Source: Volvox africanus
Taxonomy: Eukaryota > Chlorophyta > Chlorophyceae > Chlamydomonadales > Volvocaceae
Assembly: GCA_030268105.1 (NCBI GenBank)
Contig: BSDZ01000079.1
Span: forward strand, 434,001 to 498,000
Length of the DNA stretch: 64,000 nt
Direction of reading: 5' to 3'
The translations under genes were made by a program, and so were the position numbers. The notes under the pieces are model-generated. The model saw only the letters and a program-made list of their open reading frames with translations, did not search any database and had not been told where the DNA came from. Positions 36,383 to 48,098 of the stretch are shown piece after piece. Within the stretch, counting starts at the first letter, position 1. Each line of letters begins with the position of its first letter.

Positions 36383-39300
36383 TCAGGCCACAAGCCAGCC
36401 GTACAAGAAGCCGTTACTGTACGACGGCAGCCCATTGCCGATCCGCTCCACGCAACACAGGGGCTGTCGGTACGGGTTTACCAAATTCCGTACATTCGGC
36501 CGCAAGTTGAACAGCTGCTCAAGCAGCTGACATGACCGCACACACTCCTCCTCGTTGTACGCCGTGAAGAGGCACGCCACTGGTTTTACCGGTAATTGCT
36601 CCGAGCCACCACCAGCACCACCGCTGCGACCCATCCTACACACGGGTCGATCCTGTCCTGCCAGCAGCAACTCCAGGGATGGCAGCCATGACAAATAGAC
36701 TGGCAGCCCAGCGTTTGGCGCAAAGACCAGCAGAGGCGCTGGCTGCTGTGGACGGCATGGACGCACACCACTGCTGTCCGCCCTGCGGGGGGATGCCAAG
36801 GCGTGCTTCGAAACTTCCGCCAAGTTGCTGCCTACTGCGCAATGAGTCACAGCAGCTCTTGCACCCGGTGACACGCGGCTACTGCCGTCGCCGCTGCCGC
36901 CGTCATCCCCGTCAACAGTCCAGTCGCAACCCCCCATTTGAAAGCAGTCTGCCCCGCCACCACATCCCCCTAAGACTCCACCCAGCAGCTCGTCCGCTTC
37001 GTGCAGCATACAACTGTACAACTGCACCTCGAGACGGGGGCACAAACCCCCATGCCTGCCCGTGCAACTAGATACTGCCTCGTTGCAAGATAAACTAGGT
37101 ACACCGTCGCTGCAAAAGCGGGCTCCCGCCTCATCGCCTGCTGTCCTCCCACCACACCCGACGCCGTCCTGGTGATGCACGGCAACACCGGCACCGTCTG
37201 TCACGTTGCAGCGGCCCTGTACGGGTGGTGAAGGCGCTACCAAAGGGTGACCGGTAACGCCCAGATCGTCGCCGTCGTACACGAGGACGGCCCCATGCAG
37301 GTTGTCCGGCACGTCCGGCCCCACCATGTGCAGCCGCAGGGTGCAGCCTGGTGGCAGTAACGGCAGTAGCACCGCGAAAGTGTCAAGTTGATCCAGCTCG
37401 GCCTGAGGGCCTGTGGCGGAGGCAGGGTAGGAGGTACCAGCCGTCACGACAGTAGCACGTGGTAATAGCGGGACGGCAATTCCAACGCACTGGCGGTAAA
37501 GCCCCTCCATTGAATGAACGCAAGCATCGACACGGCAGAGGACGTCAGCGAAAAGCCCGGACAGAGGACCTAGAAGCTGCAGCGCGAGGCGAAAGAGCTT
37601 TTGCAGTACGGAATCAGCGAGGCAGACGTGCAACAGCCTCATGCAAACTTCATAAAATATCTTACTATCCTTTTCGACGCTTCCTGACACAGGCCCACGA
37701 ACTGCCGTTCACACACATTGCCGATGCACTGCACTAATATCCCGTATTCGAAAACCCGGTACTTACCCAAATACAGCACATCCACGCACCAGCGCTGCCC
37801 GCAACCTGCCGTGCCCTCTGGTTGCCCACCAGCAGTAGCAGTAGCAGTAGCTGGCATGCGTATAAGCATAGGAGAGACCACCGAGTCGCAGCCTCCAACC
37901 CGCGGCCGCTTCGCCCGGTGGCTCATCCCGGCGTCCTCCTCCGTCCCTCCGTCACCTGAAGGGCATCCGGGCGACACTGCGACAGCGACTTCCGCATTCT
38001 CGAGCATCTCTGTGCTCTTAGACGCAGATGTCACAACTGGACCGCAGCCCCGACACAGCAGTGCGCCCCCGAGCCGCTCGTCCACAAGCCGCAGGACGCC
38101 GTACAGCGTCAGCGGAAAGTGCAGCAGCAGCGCTGCCGGAGACTCTACCGGCAGTCCCGCCCAGCGGTAGTACGACAACCAATCTATTACGCCGCACGGC
38201 CCGTATAATCCGTCGTGGCAGTCGCCGTCCCCAACAGCACCCTTCGGGGATTGCGATGCTACATGCAGCTGTTGCTGTACCTGCTCTACTCGCCGCGGGG
38301 CTGAAGCCCCGCTGCACAGTACAGGGACACGTGGTTCGGTCTGTGCTGCATGCGAACCCGCCTTCATGAGCGGTGGAAGTGGAGGCAGCGACAACGGGGC
38401 CTCAATCTTGCCTCCGCCACGCTTGTCCGCGGGAGCCCGGAGCGGTGGGGTCAGATGTGGCGGCAGGTGCCAGACCCGCCTGGACCATTCGGCATGATCG
38501 CTGAGTGGGGCTGTTGGGGGCGGGGCTGTTGACTCCGACTGTCCCGGCAGCATCACAAGCGCCAACAGTGGCGGCTGTAACAAGCCCCAATTACCATATT
38601 CACCGTCTCTACCGCCCAGCGACCTGCCCCTGCGGCCGCTGCCACCGCACCCACAAAGGCGCCTCCAGCAACCAGGTGCCATGCAACGGAGGTCATCGTC
38701 CGTCTCCTGACCAGCGGCACCGAGTGTAACACCACTGCTCGTGACGTCATCACTGCAACCCTTGTCGTGAGGTTGACCGCCCGGCCTAAGGATCATGTCC
38801 CTGATGTCCCCGATGTCCCCGATGGAACTGTGGCCGATGCCGATGTCTATGGGTGATGTCACGTTGGCACCGTTGTCCGTGTGGGCAGGAAGCTGTACAG
38901 GGTGCTGGGGGTTTGGCAGGGGGGGGGGACACGCGGCACCCGAGGGATCGGCTGCAGCTTGCTGGCGAAGTGAATGTAGAAGAGAACAGAGGGACTGCGG
39001 CAGCGGGGTTGGTGTTGGCGCCGCAAATGGTGACACTGCCGTTTCCGTTGCCGCGCCAAACGAAGTGTCAGGGGAAGTGAGTCTTTGCGAGCCAGATGGG
39101 TCGGCTGGACACCGGTCACTGTCATTTGAATTCAGCACCTGCAGCCAAGCTGGATTGGTTGTGTCCACGTCAACGGGGGGATCTTGCATCTTATCCTGTT
39201 TGAAAACATGGTTAATTTTGTTCATGCTCCAAAACCACGGGAAGGGAAAGTCAGCGAGCTCTGCTGCACGTCGCAATTGCGCAGTCATCCGCTTGCACTC

Positions 39301-39561
39301 CTCGATTGAGTGGCCACCCGGCATTGTTGCGTGGCGACGGCAGTGTGCGTCGCAGCAGTAGTACATTGCGCCACAACTGACGCACACGCAGCACTGCTTT
39401 TGCTTCTTTTTGGAGTTCTGGGCTTTTTGTTCCTGGTGCGGCTCTTGCCACGGCCAGGGATCTCCGTGGCGGGTGTCGCGCGCGGGGGGCTTGCTGTGTG
39501 ATGCAGTACCAGAGCATGGCACGCCGCACAGAGCACACACATATGAAATCTTTGCAGCCAT
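36383..39561 (-). CDS. MYND zinc-finger protein (ZMYND/MSS51-like)
   Basis: Two exons, 39561-37767 and 37683-36383, join in phase to about 1031 residues. The MYND finger is at the N-terminus: C9 and C12 (YVCALCG), then CVCVSCGAMYYCCDAHC, and GGHSIEECKRM supplying the last His and Cys. A Lys/Gln-rich insert of about 45 residues separates the first Cys pair from the rest. The C-terminal third has the core of MYND/MSS51-type proteins: VIDWLSYYRWAGLP, LHMVGPDVPDNLHGAVLVY, VFAPNAGLPVYLSWLPSLEL, CLFTAYNEEECVRSCQLLEQ, then NLVNPYRQPL and YSNGFLYGW before the stop. The middle is low-complexity (Gly, Pro, Thr, His) and probably disordered. MYND fingers bind proline-rich peptides; the substrate or partner is unknown. 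The gene is divergent from the aldolase gene. Confidence 0.8.
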
Positions 39562-39900
39562 TCTTGGGATTATATATGGGCTGAATCACAGGCAGCTGGC
39601 TTTTCGCATAGCGTCAAGTTCCAAGGGACATCACGGGTGTTATATCCTAAACACCAATCAACCGGCATTTGAGCATTAAAGGAAGATCTAGAATTATTCT
39701 GATTACGCGATGAAGGGGATCAACAGTTATGGCTTCGGTGCAGGACGGAATGGGTCATAGCATAAAGGGCGAAAGGCAGAAACGTACGGCGTGTAGTTGA
39801 AATGACGGTTCCTTTACCGACAAGGTTCTTTAAAGGCATTAGAAATCCGTTTGTACCGTGTCTCGGTACGTAACGCGATCAGCTCGCGTACAGCGCAATA
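39562..39900. promoter_or_regulatory. Divergent promoter region, MYND gene / aldolase
   Basis: Only 339 bases separate the two start codons, which point in opposite directions. Both core promoters and 5' leaders must lie here unless there are upstream non-coding exons. No clear TATA box stands out. Confidence 0.5.
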
Positions 39901-42900
39901 ATGGCAGCTGACCTGGCGTCCGTCGCTGCGAAGCTCGCTGCACCGGGCAAGGGTCTGTTGGCATCCGATGAGAGCACTGGGACGATTGGCAAGCGGCTGG
40001 AGAAGGCTGGGCTGCCGAATACCAAAGTAAGCAAGTGGTCGATTGGAAGGTCGTTGTATTAGAAATTGAAATTTATCCAATATGTGATTGGATTGCGTCA
40101 GTTGCGCTATTCGTGACTGTAATAATCGCATGGCAAAAGGATTACCTGTACGCGCTAGCTGCTGTATTCTCATACAAGTATGCAAGTATGCGCAAGCATT
40201 TGTTTTCCGTGCGCGCGCTGTGTTAGCTCGCGAACATCTTGGCTTGCACTCTCTTATACGCATCCTGAACGACTGCAAGTTTTTTGGCGTGCGATTCCTA
40301 AAGGCCACCTACAGCCCGCAATGCAAGATAAATCTACGCCACATCTTCCTGACCGCATACCAGTCAGTGTTGGATGCCTTGCAACTGCGTACGCTTTGCG
40401 GACCCGATAGGAGGTTGTCCGTCTGGAAACCCGCACGCAGGAGTTTTAACGCGCACCGTATCCGTATTGCGAGGCTGATGTGCTGCACTTCTACACATCA
40501 TCACACGACCTGCCGAGCTGGCCACACCGCACCACGCAATCAGCGCTGCGTCCAAACTCCGCATCCACTGCCCAACACCGCTCAACCCCCAAGACTGGAA
40601 CCATGTGGATGGCCCCCTTGTGATGCTCCTCACAGGACATCCGCCGCGCTTACAGGGAGCTTTACTATACCACTCCTGGCATTGGGCAGTACATTAGCGG
40701 TGTGATCATGTTCAAGGAGACCCTGTACCAGTCCACTGCCGCTGGCCGCCGCTTCGTGGATGTGCTGGCGGATGAGGGCGTCATGGCGGGAATCAAGGTG
40801 GACGAGGTGGGTTTGCGGCCCCTTCAGGGAGGAGACTCCTTCTCCGGCTGGGGTGTTGGGAGACTGGCCGGCGGACAGCAGCGGTTGCGTACTGTGGGTG
40901 GCAGCGGCTGCAAAGGCGGCGCCAGAAGCAGCGGCAGTATCCGCCAATCGGTTAAGCAAGAAGCATGGCGCGAGGGGCGGCGGCGGCGGTGCTTACAGGA
41001 GGAGGTGTAGGAGGTCACGAACCTGGACCTGTTGACAGCAGCAGGAGCAACCCACCGCGTCATACCTTCCCCTAACAAACCGGACTGCACAGCTTTCCGG
41101 CAGCTGAAGCGGTATCAGCTGGACGGATGCGAGGGTCGGAAAGCAGGAAGTTGTTGCAGTCAGAACAAGTCACTTATGAGGGGGCTGCATGTCTATCCGT
41201 GCCGTGCTCCCCTCGCTACGCGGCAGGGTCTGGCCCCGCTACCGGGCGGTGGGGAAGGCGAGACATACACGAAAGGGCTAGAGGGGCTGGAGGCTGCGTG
41301 TAGGGAGTACGTGATGGCAGGTGCAAAGTTCGCGAAGTGGCGCGCCACGCTCAAGGTGCGATCCCGTGTTGGTGGGAGAGGGAGGGGAAGGAGGGAAAAA
41401 GTGGGGTAAGTTGCGAGTAGAATGTGAAAACAGACGGGACTGGTCCCAGGGCTGGGAAGGGGGCAAGGGCTGCGTGGAGGAGGGTAGGGTTTGGATGGAA
41501 CCGCATGCGCTCTGTGGGTTGTGTGGAGGGAGGCTGTCCTTTGTGGAGCGGTGTTCGCCACGAACATGTGCGCCAACGGTGCTGATGGGAATGTGCAAAA
41601 GGGGTGTTTGTGTACAGGTTTGTGACTTTGTAGATTGACATAACTCTGAGCTTGTTATTTGTTTTCTTCCATTGAAAGGGGTAAGGGTCCCTGCTTTCTT
41701 TCTCCTCTTTTCGCACCTCCTTGCCGTTGGGATCCCCACGGAACCCACCTGCCACTTGCCCAGCCGCACTCCCCTGCCCGCCCTCGTCCCGCCGGCAGGT
41801 GACTGACTCGCTCCCCTCAGACCTAGCGGTGGAGCGCAACGCCGAGGACCTTGCTCGGTACGCCAAGGTCTGCCAGGTGGGGCCCAGCTACTGCTGGTGG
41901 TGTTGGCAGGTGTGGATGTCCGCAGAGCCAAGTAATCCCGACATAAAATGGCGACTACCTGCGACCGCCTGCGTGCACACGATCTGCATCCATATGAAGG
42001 ATTAATTCACCCAGTTGATGACCGTATGGGGCCGCTCAGAGAGGGCCCGGATCTGTAGCGAGCACGGCCTCCTGGTCTGGGCCCGGACTCCTCGTGTCGT
42101 ATTGTTTGTCAAGGAAAGGACACAACTTCACAACCCCTCGCCCACCCGTTGGCCCCGGAACAGGAGTGCGGTCTGGTGCCAGTAGTGGAGCCCGAGATCC
42201 TGATCGACGGGGCCCACTCCCAGACCCGATTCGGTGTCGTGACGGAGCGCGTGTTGGGGGCCACAGTGGCTGCTCTGTGGCGTCAAGGTGTGGCGTTGGA
42301 GGGCTGTCTGCTAAAGCCCCAGATGGTCATCCCTGGCGCGGAGGCGGAAGGCGGCAAGGTTGCAGCAGAAGAGGTGGCCAGTCACACGGTGGCGGCGCTG
42401 CGGCGGTGAGCGGGGGCGGTGGGGGAGTATGAATGGCTCCTCCAAGTTGTTATGGGCCGGAGAGGGGCCTGTGCAGGAAGCGAGTGGTTTCCCTCTGGCA
42501 GCACCGGCACGGTTTTGTCACCTCCATGCCGGCAAGCTATATTTCAGCTACCCGGAGGCCGAAATGAATGGTTGAATGATTGGACCCAACACGAGCCCCG
42601 GAGACGGAGGTGGTGGCGGAGGGAGGGGATCGTCCCGGATCAGCGGATGCGGATTTAGGAGCCGAGGGATGAGTCCTCCGCCATCTGCATTGCCGCATGC
42701 GGACACCACTCCACCGACACGCACATGCATTACACATAACCCTAACCCAAGGTGACCGACACGCACACGTTACCCCAATGCCTTTCCCGCCATCATCCCG
42801 GCAGTGTGGTTCCTCCTGCTGTTCCCGGCATCATGTTCCTGTCGGGGGGCCAGACGGAGGAGGAGGCGACCATCAACCTAGATGCCATCAACAAGGAGGC

Positions 42901-43532
42901 CAGGGTGGTTGGGCGCTGTCCCTGGGCACTGTCGTTCTCATTTGGCCGCGCTTTGCAGGCAGGTGGAGGTTGGGAGGGCAGGTGGAGGTTGGGAGGGCAG
43001 GTGGAGGGTGCGGAAGGGATTGTGGCTGGGGAGTCCACTGATGGTGGTGGCTTACAGTATGCTGGTGGTACAAAGGAGGGAGGGACGGAAAGATGTAGGG
43101 ATTGACTTTGGATGTATCCCTGCGAGGTCTCACCTGCCCTTCTCACGTTTCGGTTCGGACGTGTCCTCCTCAATTCCAAAGCTACCCCTCCAATCCCCCC
43201 GGCAGTTCCGCTTTGTGCGTCCTCCACCTCCGCTGTCGCAAGAGTTATCTATTTGACCTGATGAGTACCCTCCTCCGCAGGCCTCCGTTCTGAAGCTATG
43301 GTCCTCCGACCAGACCCGCGTGGCGGAGGCGCAGCAGTTGGCGCTGGCACTGGCCCAAGTGAACAGCGAGGCGGCGCTGGGGCAATACACCGCTGCTGCG
43401 GGCGGTCATCCCTCCACTCTGTCCGGAGACTCGCTGAGGGAGAACTTCCGTGGCTGGAGCGGCCAGGCGCCGGCGGGAGGGGCGGTGCCGTCGCCGGGGG
43501 GCAGTGGGGAGGAGGTGCTGATGGCGCATTAG
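39901..43532 (+). CDS. FBA: Fructose-bisphosphate aldolase, class I
   Basis: Seven exons join in phase to 383 residues: 39901-40026, 40636-40806, 41227-41355, 41799-41876, 42164-42405, 42805-42958 and 43281-43532. The enzyme interconverts fructose-1,6-bisphosphate with glyceraldehyde-3-phosphate and dihydroxyacetone phosphate. Catalytic signatures are intact: D23 in [15 protein letters not shown]136 in AKFAKWRA, the acidic pair in [10 protein letters not shown], and the Schiff-base lysine K219 in [29 protein letters not shown] and NSEAALGQY confirm the class I C-terminal half. The ATG sits directly before the first conserved helix, so no transit peptide is visible and the product may be cytosolic. 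The last about 30 residues are Gly/Pro/Ser-rich and extend past the usual end; the C-terminal tyrosine of animal enzymes is absent. Intron 6 has a GC donor inside a repeat. Confidence 0.93.
42959..43011. repeat. 19-base tandem repeat at the start of aldolase intron 6
   Basis: Two full and one partial copy of GCAGGTGGAGGTTGGGAGG begin exactly at the inferred GC donor. Each copy contains AGGTGG, a potential GT donor. Confidence 0.75.
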
Positions 43533-45006
43533 CAGGGAGACGGGAAAGGGCGGACATGCCTGTGTGAGTTTGGGGATCTGTAGCGTGGATGGGTGTTGTA
43601 GGCAGCACAACTCCAAGCCGCTGTCGCCACCGCCGTGCCCGGTGCCACGTCTAGCTGCCGCCCTCACTTGTATCGTTTGACAACTTCACATGGCGTTGGA
43701 GGGGCGGTCCGGGCCTGAGTCCTGAAGCATTTGGAAAGGAAGGAGGCCGAGGCATAGTTTGGGTGAAGCCAACAGGGCTGCGCCTCGCGCATAGTGCAGC
43801 GCATTCAGAAGACGGCGAGCAGGGGCTGCCAACTCTCTGCACACTCCCCACACGTGGTCGCATCCAGTTGATAGGGTGCATGTCCTTAAGCAGGTCCCCA
43901 TTTTGCACTTTGTGGGCTATCTAGGGACGTGGCCTTGAGAGGCCTGAGGGGGCCCCGAAGAAGAAAGGAAGAGTTTGGAGGGTAGCGGGGGATAGGAATG
44001 GGGAGGTAAAGAGACTCTGCATACGCCCAGTTAACCCGTTTTCCTGGGCCTGTACTGTCAGGTTCAGCCCTCCCTCCTCAGCTCGAAGGCATTCTCTTGA
44101 AGCATATCGATTGATGTGATGACGTGTCCAGGGCCCGGAGGAGCAACACGGTGGGGTGGCACAGTGTTGACATGTGGCACTCGGCTAATCTGGATACCGG
44201 CGGCGTGTATTCCAAGAGAGAAAACACGAGGGATGAGAAGGTGACTCCGTAGACCAGGAGAGACGGCGTTTCTTTGTTCCTTATGTGGCCAGGGCATGAA
44301 TGAGTGGCCAAAGCGCACTCCGGCAGAAAACAGTACCCAATGTCTTGACGATCAGGGGCAACTGCTCCTCCAGCCAGGGTTTCCCGCGGCTCACGCTGCC
44401 CCGTGGAACGACCCCTCTGCCTCCTCGCCTTGACCTCACTTCCATGGTCGCCATCTAATCACGCTGCCCAGTTCTTACAGGGTCCACCCGTCACTGGCAC
44501 GGACCGTGTACTCTCCTTGGGGGTTGGTTGGGTGTCTCAGATGGGGGAAGATTAAGGGGCATGCAGCAGGGAGCAGGATCGGGGCCTCTAGCGGCATGAA
44601 GGGGTTGTGGATGGGCGGAGCCGACCGGCAGTTTTGATGCCCTTTGGCCGGTTGCATGGCTGGATATCTGTGAGTACTTGCTGCGAGCTAGCTATGGTGC
44701 ATTCGCCTTTTGACCGTCGGAAGGTTGGAAGAGGTGCCAAGCGTCTTGTGTGCGTACGTCTCTTCGATCGACGGTTGACTGGTTGCAGATTGCAGGTGAA
44801 GTACTCTCACCGCTGCTACTGCTACTGCCGCTGCCGGATACGCGGCATATGGGTCGGATGGCTTATTGCGGTCCCGGTGTTCCCTTCCACGGTGGCGGGA
44901 GTGGGTAGAAATTGCTAGGGTCATCCGTCTGGGCGGCAGGATAAAGCCCAGAGCACAAGTATTTTTCATAACCCTACCTCCCACCCCTTCGCTTAAGTAA
45001 AAGGGC

Positions 45007-45094
45007 TTAGGTGCGGAGGCGATAGCACAGGGCGGCGAAGAGCTGGGCGAAAAGGGGCGTCTCCAGGTGTTCCAGGGTGCCGTCAAGAAGCGGC
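45007..45094 (-). CDS. Possible terminal exon of an unidentified gene
   Basis: An acceptor CAG at 45097-45095 is followed by one split-codon base, PLLDGTLEHLETPLFAQLFA, nine further residues (ALCYRLRT at the end) and a stop. The amphipathic, protein-like sequence and clean acceptor suggest a real last exon. I could not find in-phase upstream exons; candidates near 45605-45675 and 45850-45930 do not connect cleanly. Confidence 0.25.
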
Positions 45095-45383
45095 CTGGAT
45101 GGAGGGAAAGAAGGAATGAGAGAGGGCTGCCGGGTAGGGGTTTGGGCATGCCATGCGTGGGGGTTTGGGTAGAAGGGGTATTGATTCCATTCAAGGTTAA
45201 CAAAAGAGGTCAGAAACATACATTCTTTCCCGTTATGCGTTTGCGGGGAGGAGGGGTTGAGGGGGGCATTCGAATAAACGAGGCATGATACCGCTGTAGA
45301 CGCCGCTGTTTAGCATGGCTATCCGCGATGGTGGAGGCGACGTGTAGCTCCGTCCACAAGGTAGAGCAAGTGAAAACGTTAGA

Positions 45384-45487
45384 ACATAAACTAGGTAACC
45401 GCCAAGGCCGCAAATAAAAGCCGGAAATAAAGCAATAGAATCCGTCATAAAGTTTACTAATGGCTTGCTGCTGGTTGCGGCGGAAAG
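45384..45487. repeat. Dispersed repeat, copy A
   Basis: About 100 bases align with 49577-49672 in the same orientation with one small indel, sharing blocks such as AAACTAGGT, CCGCCAAGGCCGC and CCGTCATAAAGT. It is probably a fragment of an old mobile element. Confidence 0.6.
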
Positions 45488-46165
45488 GCACCGCGTAAAA
45501 GTTGCTAGGTTCACTGCAGTTTTGCGGCTCTGCAACGGGTCCGGGCGTGGGTGTACAGATTCAAGGAGTGATTCCGGCCCTGCATTGCCCAATTTGTACA
45601 CTTGAGGGACTAACTACCTTGGGAAACGTATTGCCAGGAGCGCCAGGAGGTCAGTGAGCCACTTTCACGGAGAGCGCTGAAATGAATAGGTGAAGGAGAA
45701 TGATAACAAGCTAGGGGACAGATTTGAACCAATAACACGGATAATGTGGTTGTTGTAACACAACCGACGGGCTGCCAGGCAGGGAGGGTCATGATGTCAA
45801 TCATACCGCTGCCCTATCTATGGCTAATTATCGAATCCACACCTGAGTGTTGCGCAGCGCCGTCCAGAATCCCGATTGTGTCCGTGCAAGATATCTTTGC
45901 CCCACGCATCAGCCCTTGCCGGCCCCATCTCGGTTTCCACCTGTATATTTCTTCCCTGCCATCTACATTGGGATCTTGCTGCCCTGGTTGCCAAAACGTA
46001 TGTATTCATCTCTCTTTGGTTCCCAGCCAGTCTTTTTGAGTCTCCTTTTCATTTTGTTTGCTGCCTTAGTCTGCTGCCTTATTCTTTGCGTCTCTCCGCA
46101 ATTTCTGCGTTTACCTACAATTGCTGAATCATATTTAAGTCGTCGTATCCTCCTCTTCCCATCAG

Positions 46166-46312
46166 GTTCTAGTGTTGTCCACCCGGGTTACATCCCGCTC
46201 CCGGCTCCTGATGGAGGATGTGCTTTCTCTGCTGCCTCGTCCCAAGGAGTCAAACCCAGACACCAAGAGCGACCCCCGGGTCAGCAACGAGGTGGCGAAC
46301 CTCAACAACTGA
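46166..46312 (+). pseudogene. BRX1: BRX1 (Brix-domain ribosome biogenesis factor) exon relic
   Basis: After an acceptor CAG at 46163-46165, 48 codons read as the first part of a Brix domain: VLVLSTRVTSRSRLLMEDVL, then SLLPRPKESNPDTKSDPRVS and NEVANLNN. Intact BRX1 proteins continue with a Cys-containing segment, but here a TGA follows at once. Reading one base out of frame past that point gives a more BRX1-like start, which points to a one-base deletion. No other Brix-domain exon was found within several kilobases. BRX1 acts in nucleolar 60S subunit assembly. This looks like a duplicated and decayed fragment; a sequencing error is also possible. Confidence 0.6.
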
Positions 46313-48098
46313 ATGTGTTCTTGTCTTTGCGGCTTAGGGGCGCGAGGTTTTGAGGCACTGCAAGGTGTGCAGACTGCAAATGCAAAGAGGAGTGATACTT
46401 TAAGTGGGCCGAATTATTGACGAATACGATGAAAGAAGGGAACTAACCCGGGCGCCGCAGATCCAACGCTTACCAAGATGTGAGTGATTGAGCTTGGAGC
46501 GTGACCGCGCCACTGTGCACAGCCTACGAAACGGAAAGAACAAGGACCGCACAGTCTGTCGGTCGACCTACCTGCATTCTATCCCCCGCCGGAACAAGAA
46601 GAGAAGAATGCTTCGTGCGCCGGAAGGCAATCTGTGCAGATCCGCTGGCTACCGGCGTGCAGGATGAGGGAGGACTGAAAGCGTGCCTGACCTTAGCTGT
46701 TGGGCCAGTGAGGAGCAGGACGGAGGACGAGGAAAAGGGCTTTTATTTCGGAGGTGGTTTCGGAGGCAGGCCGCCTAGTGGTGGCGGCGACGGCGGCGCC
46801 TCAGAATCCCTCAAGTAGCACTCTGACTGAATTATACGATTCGGCTGTGGCGGTTAGTGGCCGGTGCTACGGGTCACGGACTGTTCAAGGACTGGCAGCA
46901 CGAAGTTTCCTTGATTGGGTGGGGAGGAAAGAAAGTGCGAAGTGCTCCTGCGTGATGACCTCCCCCCCGATAACAATTCGATACTAGATTTTTTGCCAAT
47001 ATTGCTGGATGTGGACATGTATGACATCGAAAAGTGCACTTCGGGAGTGATATTAAAAAAGACAAGAAGCTCACGAAACATCGTCAAGGGAAAAGGAGGA
47101 TCAAAGGGGCCATGCATGGATTCATTCCGCGAGTGCTGTTTTGGCGCACTGTGTCACACAGGCGCTTGTGGAGAAGAAAACGAATGCGCATTTTGGAAGC
47201 AAAAGGAACTCTGGTGACACATTCCTCTCGTGTCGTACCGGTGCAATGTGAGGCGGCGGTTGATGCCTGCAATGCAGATGACGGGCTTTAACGTTGGTTG
47301 GTCTGTCGATGAATCTTCTTCATGGCCCGTGGTCCTGTGTGACGGTTTGGTTTGACTGCTTGGGTGGTTAGTTGAATTAGTTGGCCAAGATTTGGTCTTG
47401 CGCAACTTCATCTGTCGCAATTGGTTTGTTTGCCTCGCCTCCGTGACCTCGTACTCTGTCCAGGTGCCCAGTTATCGGCCGCACATCGGCATCTGCAACC
47501 CCTCCTGGCCGAAATCGCCCAGGTGGCAGCAGCACCTGCTGCAGCAAGAGCCGCTGGGTCCCTGGCAAGCTCGGTTCTGGAGGGGTTTAGGTGTATGCCT
47601 GTACCTGTGTGTTTTATTAGGACGGGGCGTTGAGTGAAAGGGAGCTAAAGGGAAGATGTATAATTCTCATCACATAGAGCTTCGAAGAGCTGGAAACACC
47701 TCCAACCCTTAGGTTTAGGTAATCGGTTGCTAGTTCGCTACGTGGTTGTTTGGTTAATCCGCCAATTGGTCTATTGATTGTTTGGTGGCACTTTGGTGCT
47801 TGCGCTCGAGCGATTCTGCCAACCAATGTCGCAACACCATAAGCTCCTCAAACAGGCTTCGCCAAGTTCTGGAACATCACCCAGACGTCGGCAAACGCAT
47901 AATTGCGGTTTTGGAAAGGGGTTTTGGTTTCTGTCGTAAATAAAAATTTGATCTGCAGCAGCAGAAAAGCAGCTATATAGCACCGTTTCATTTTGTTCCC
48001 GTCTCCGCTTTTTGTTTCAATATCATATATTGTTTTTGGTGATTTTGCACGATCCCCACGGATTTACCTAGTCCTGGGCATTGGCGCTCAGAATCATT

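Larger units (their letters stand above)
43533..48098. other. Gene-poor region with relics
   Basis: Between the aldolase stop and the oxidase stop I can support only a BRX1 exon relic, one isolated terminal exon and one copy of a dispersed repeat. A minus-strand frame at 44064-44318 and an Ala-rich plus-strand frame near 47460-47590 look weakly protein-like but have no family match. Confidence 0.4.

Noticed and set aside
38795..39361. Plus-strand open frame of 188 codons
   Set aside because: It is antisense to the conserved MYND coding exon, whose frame carries the recognisable domain.
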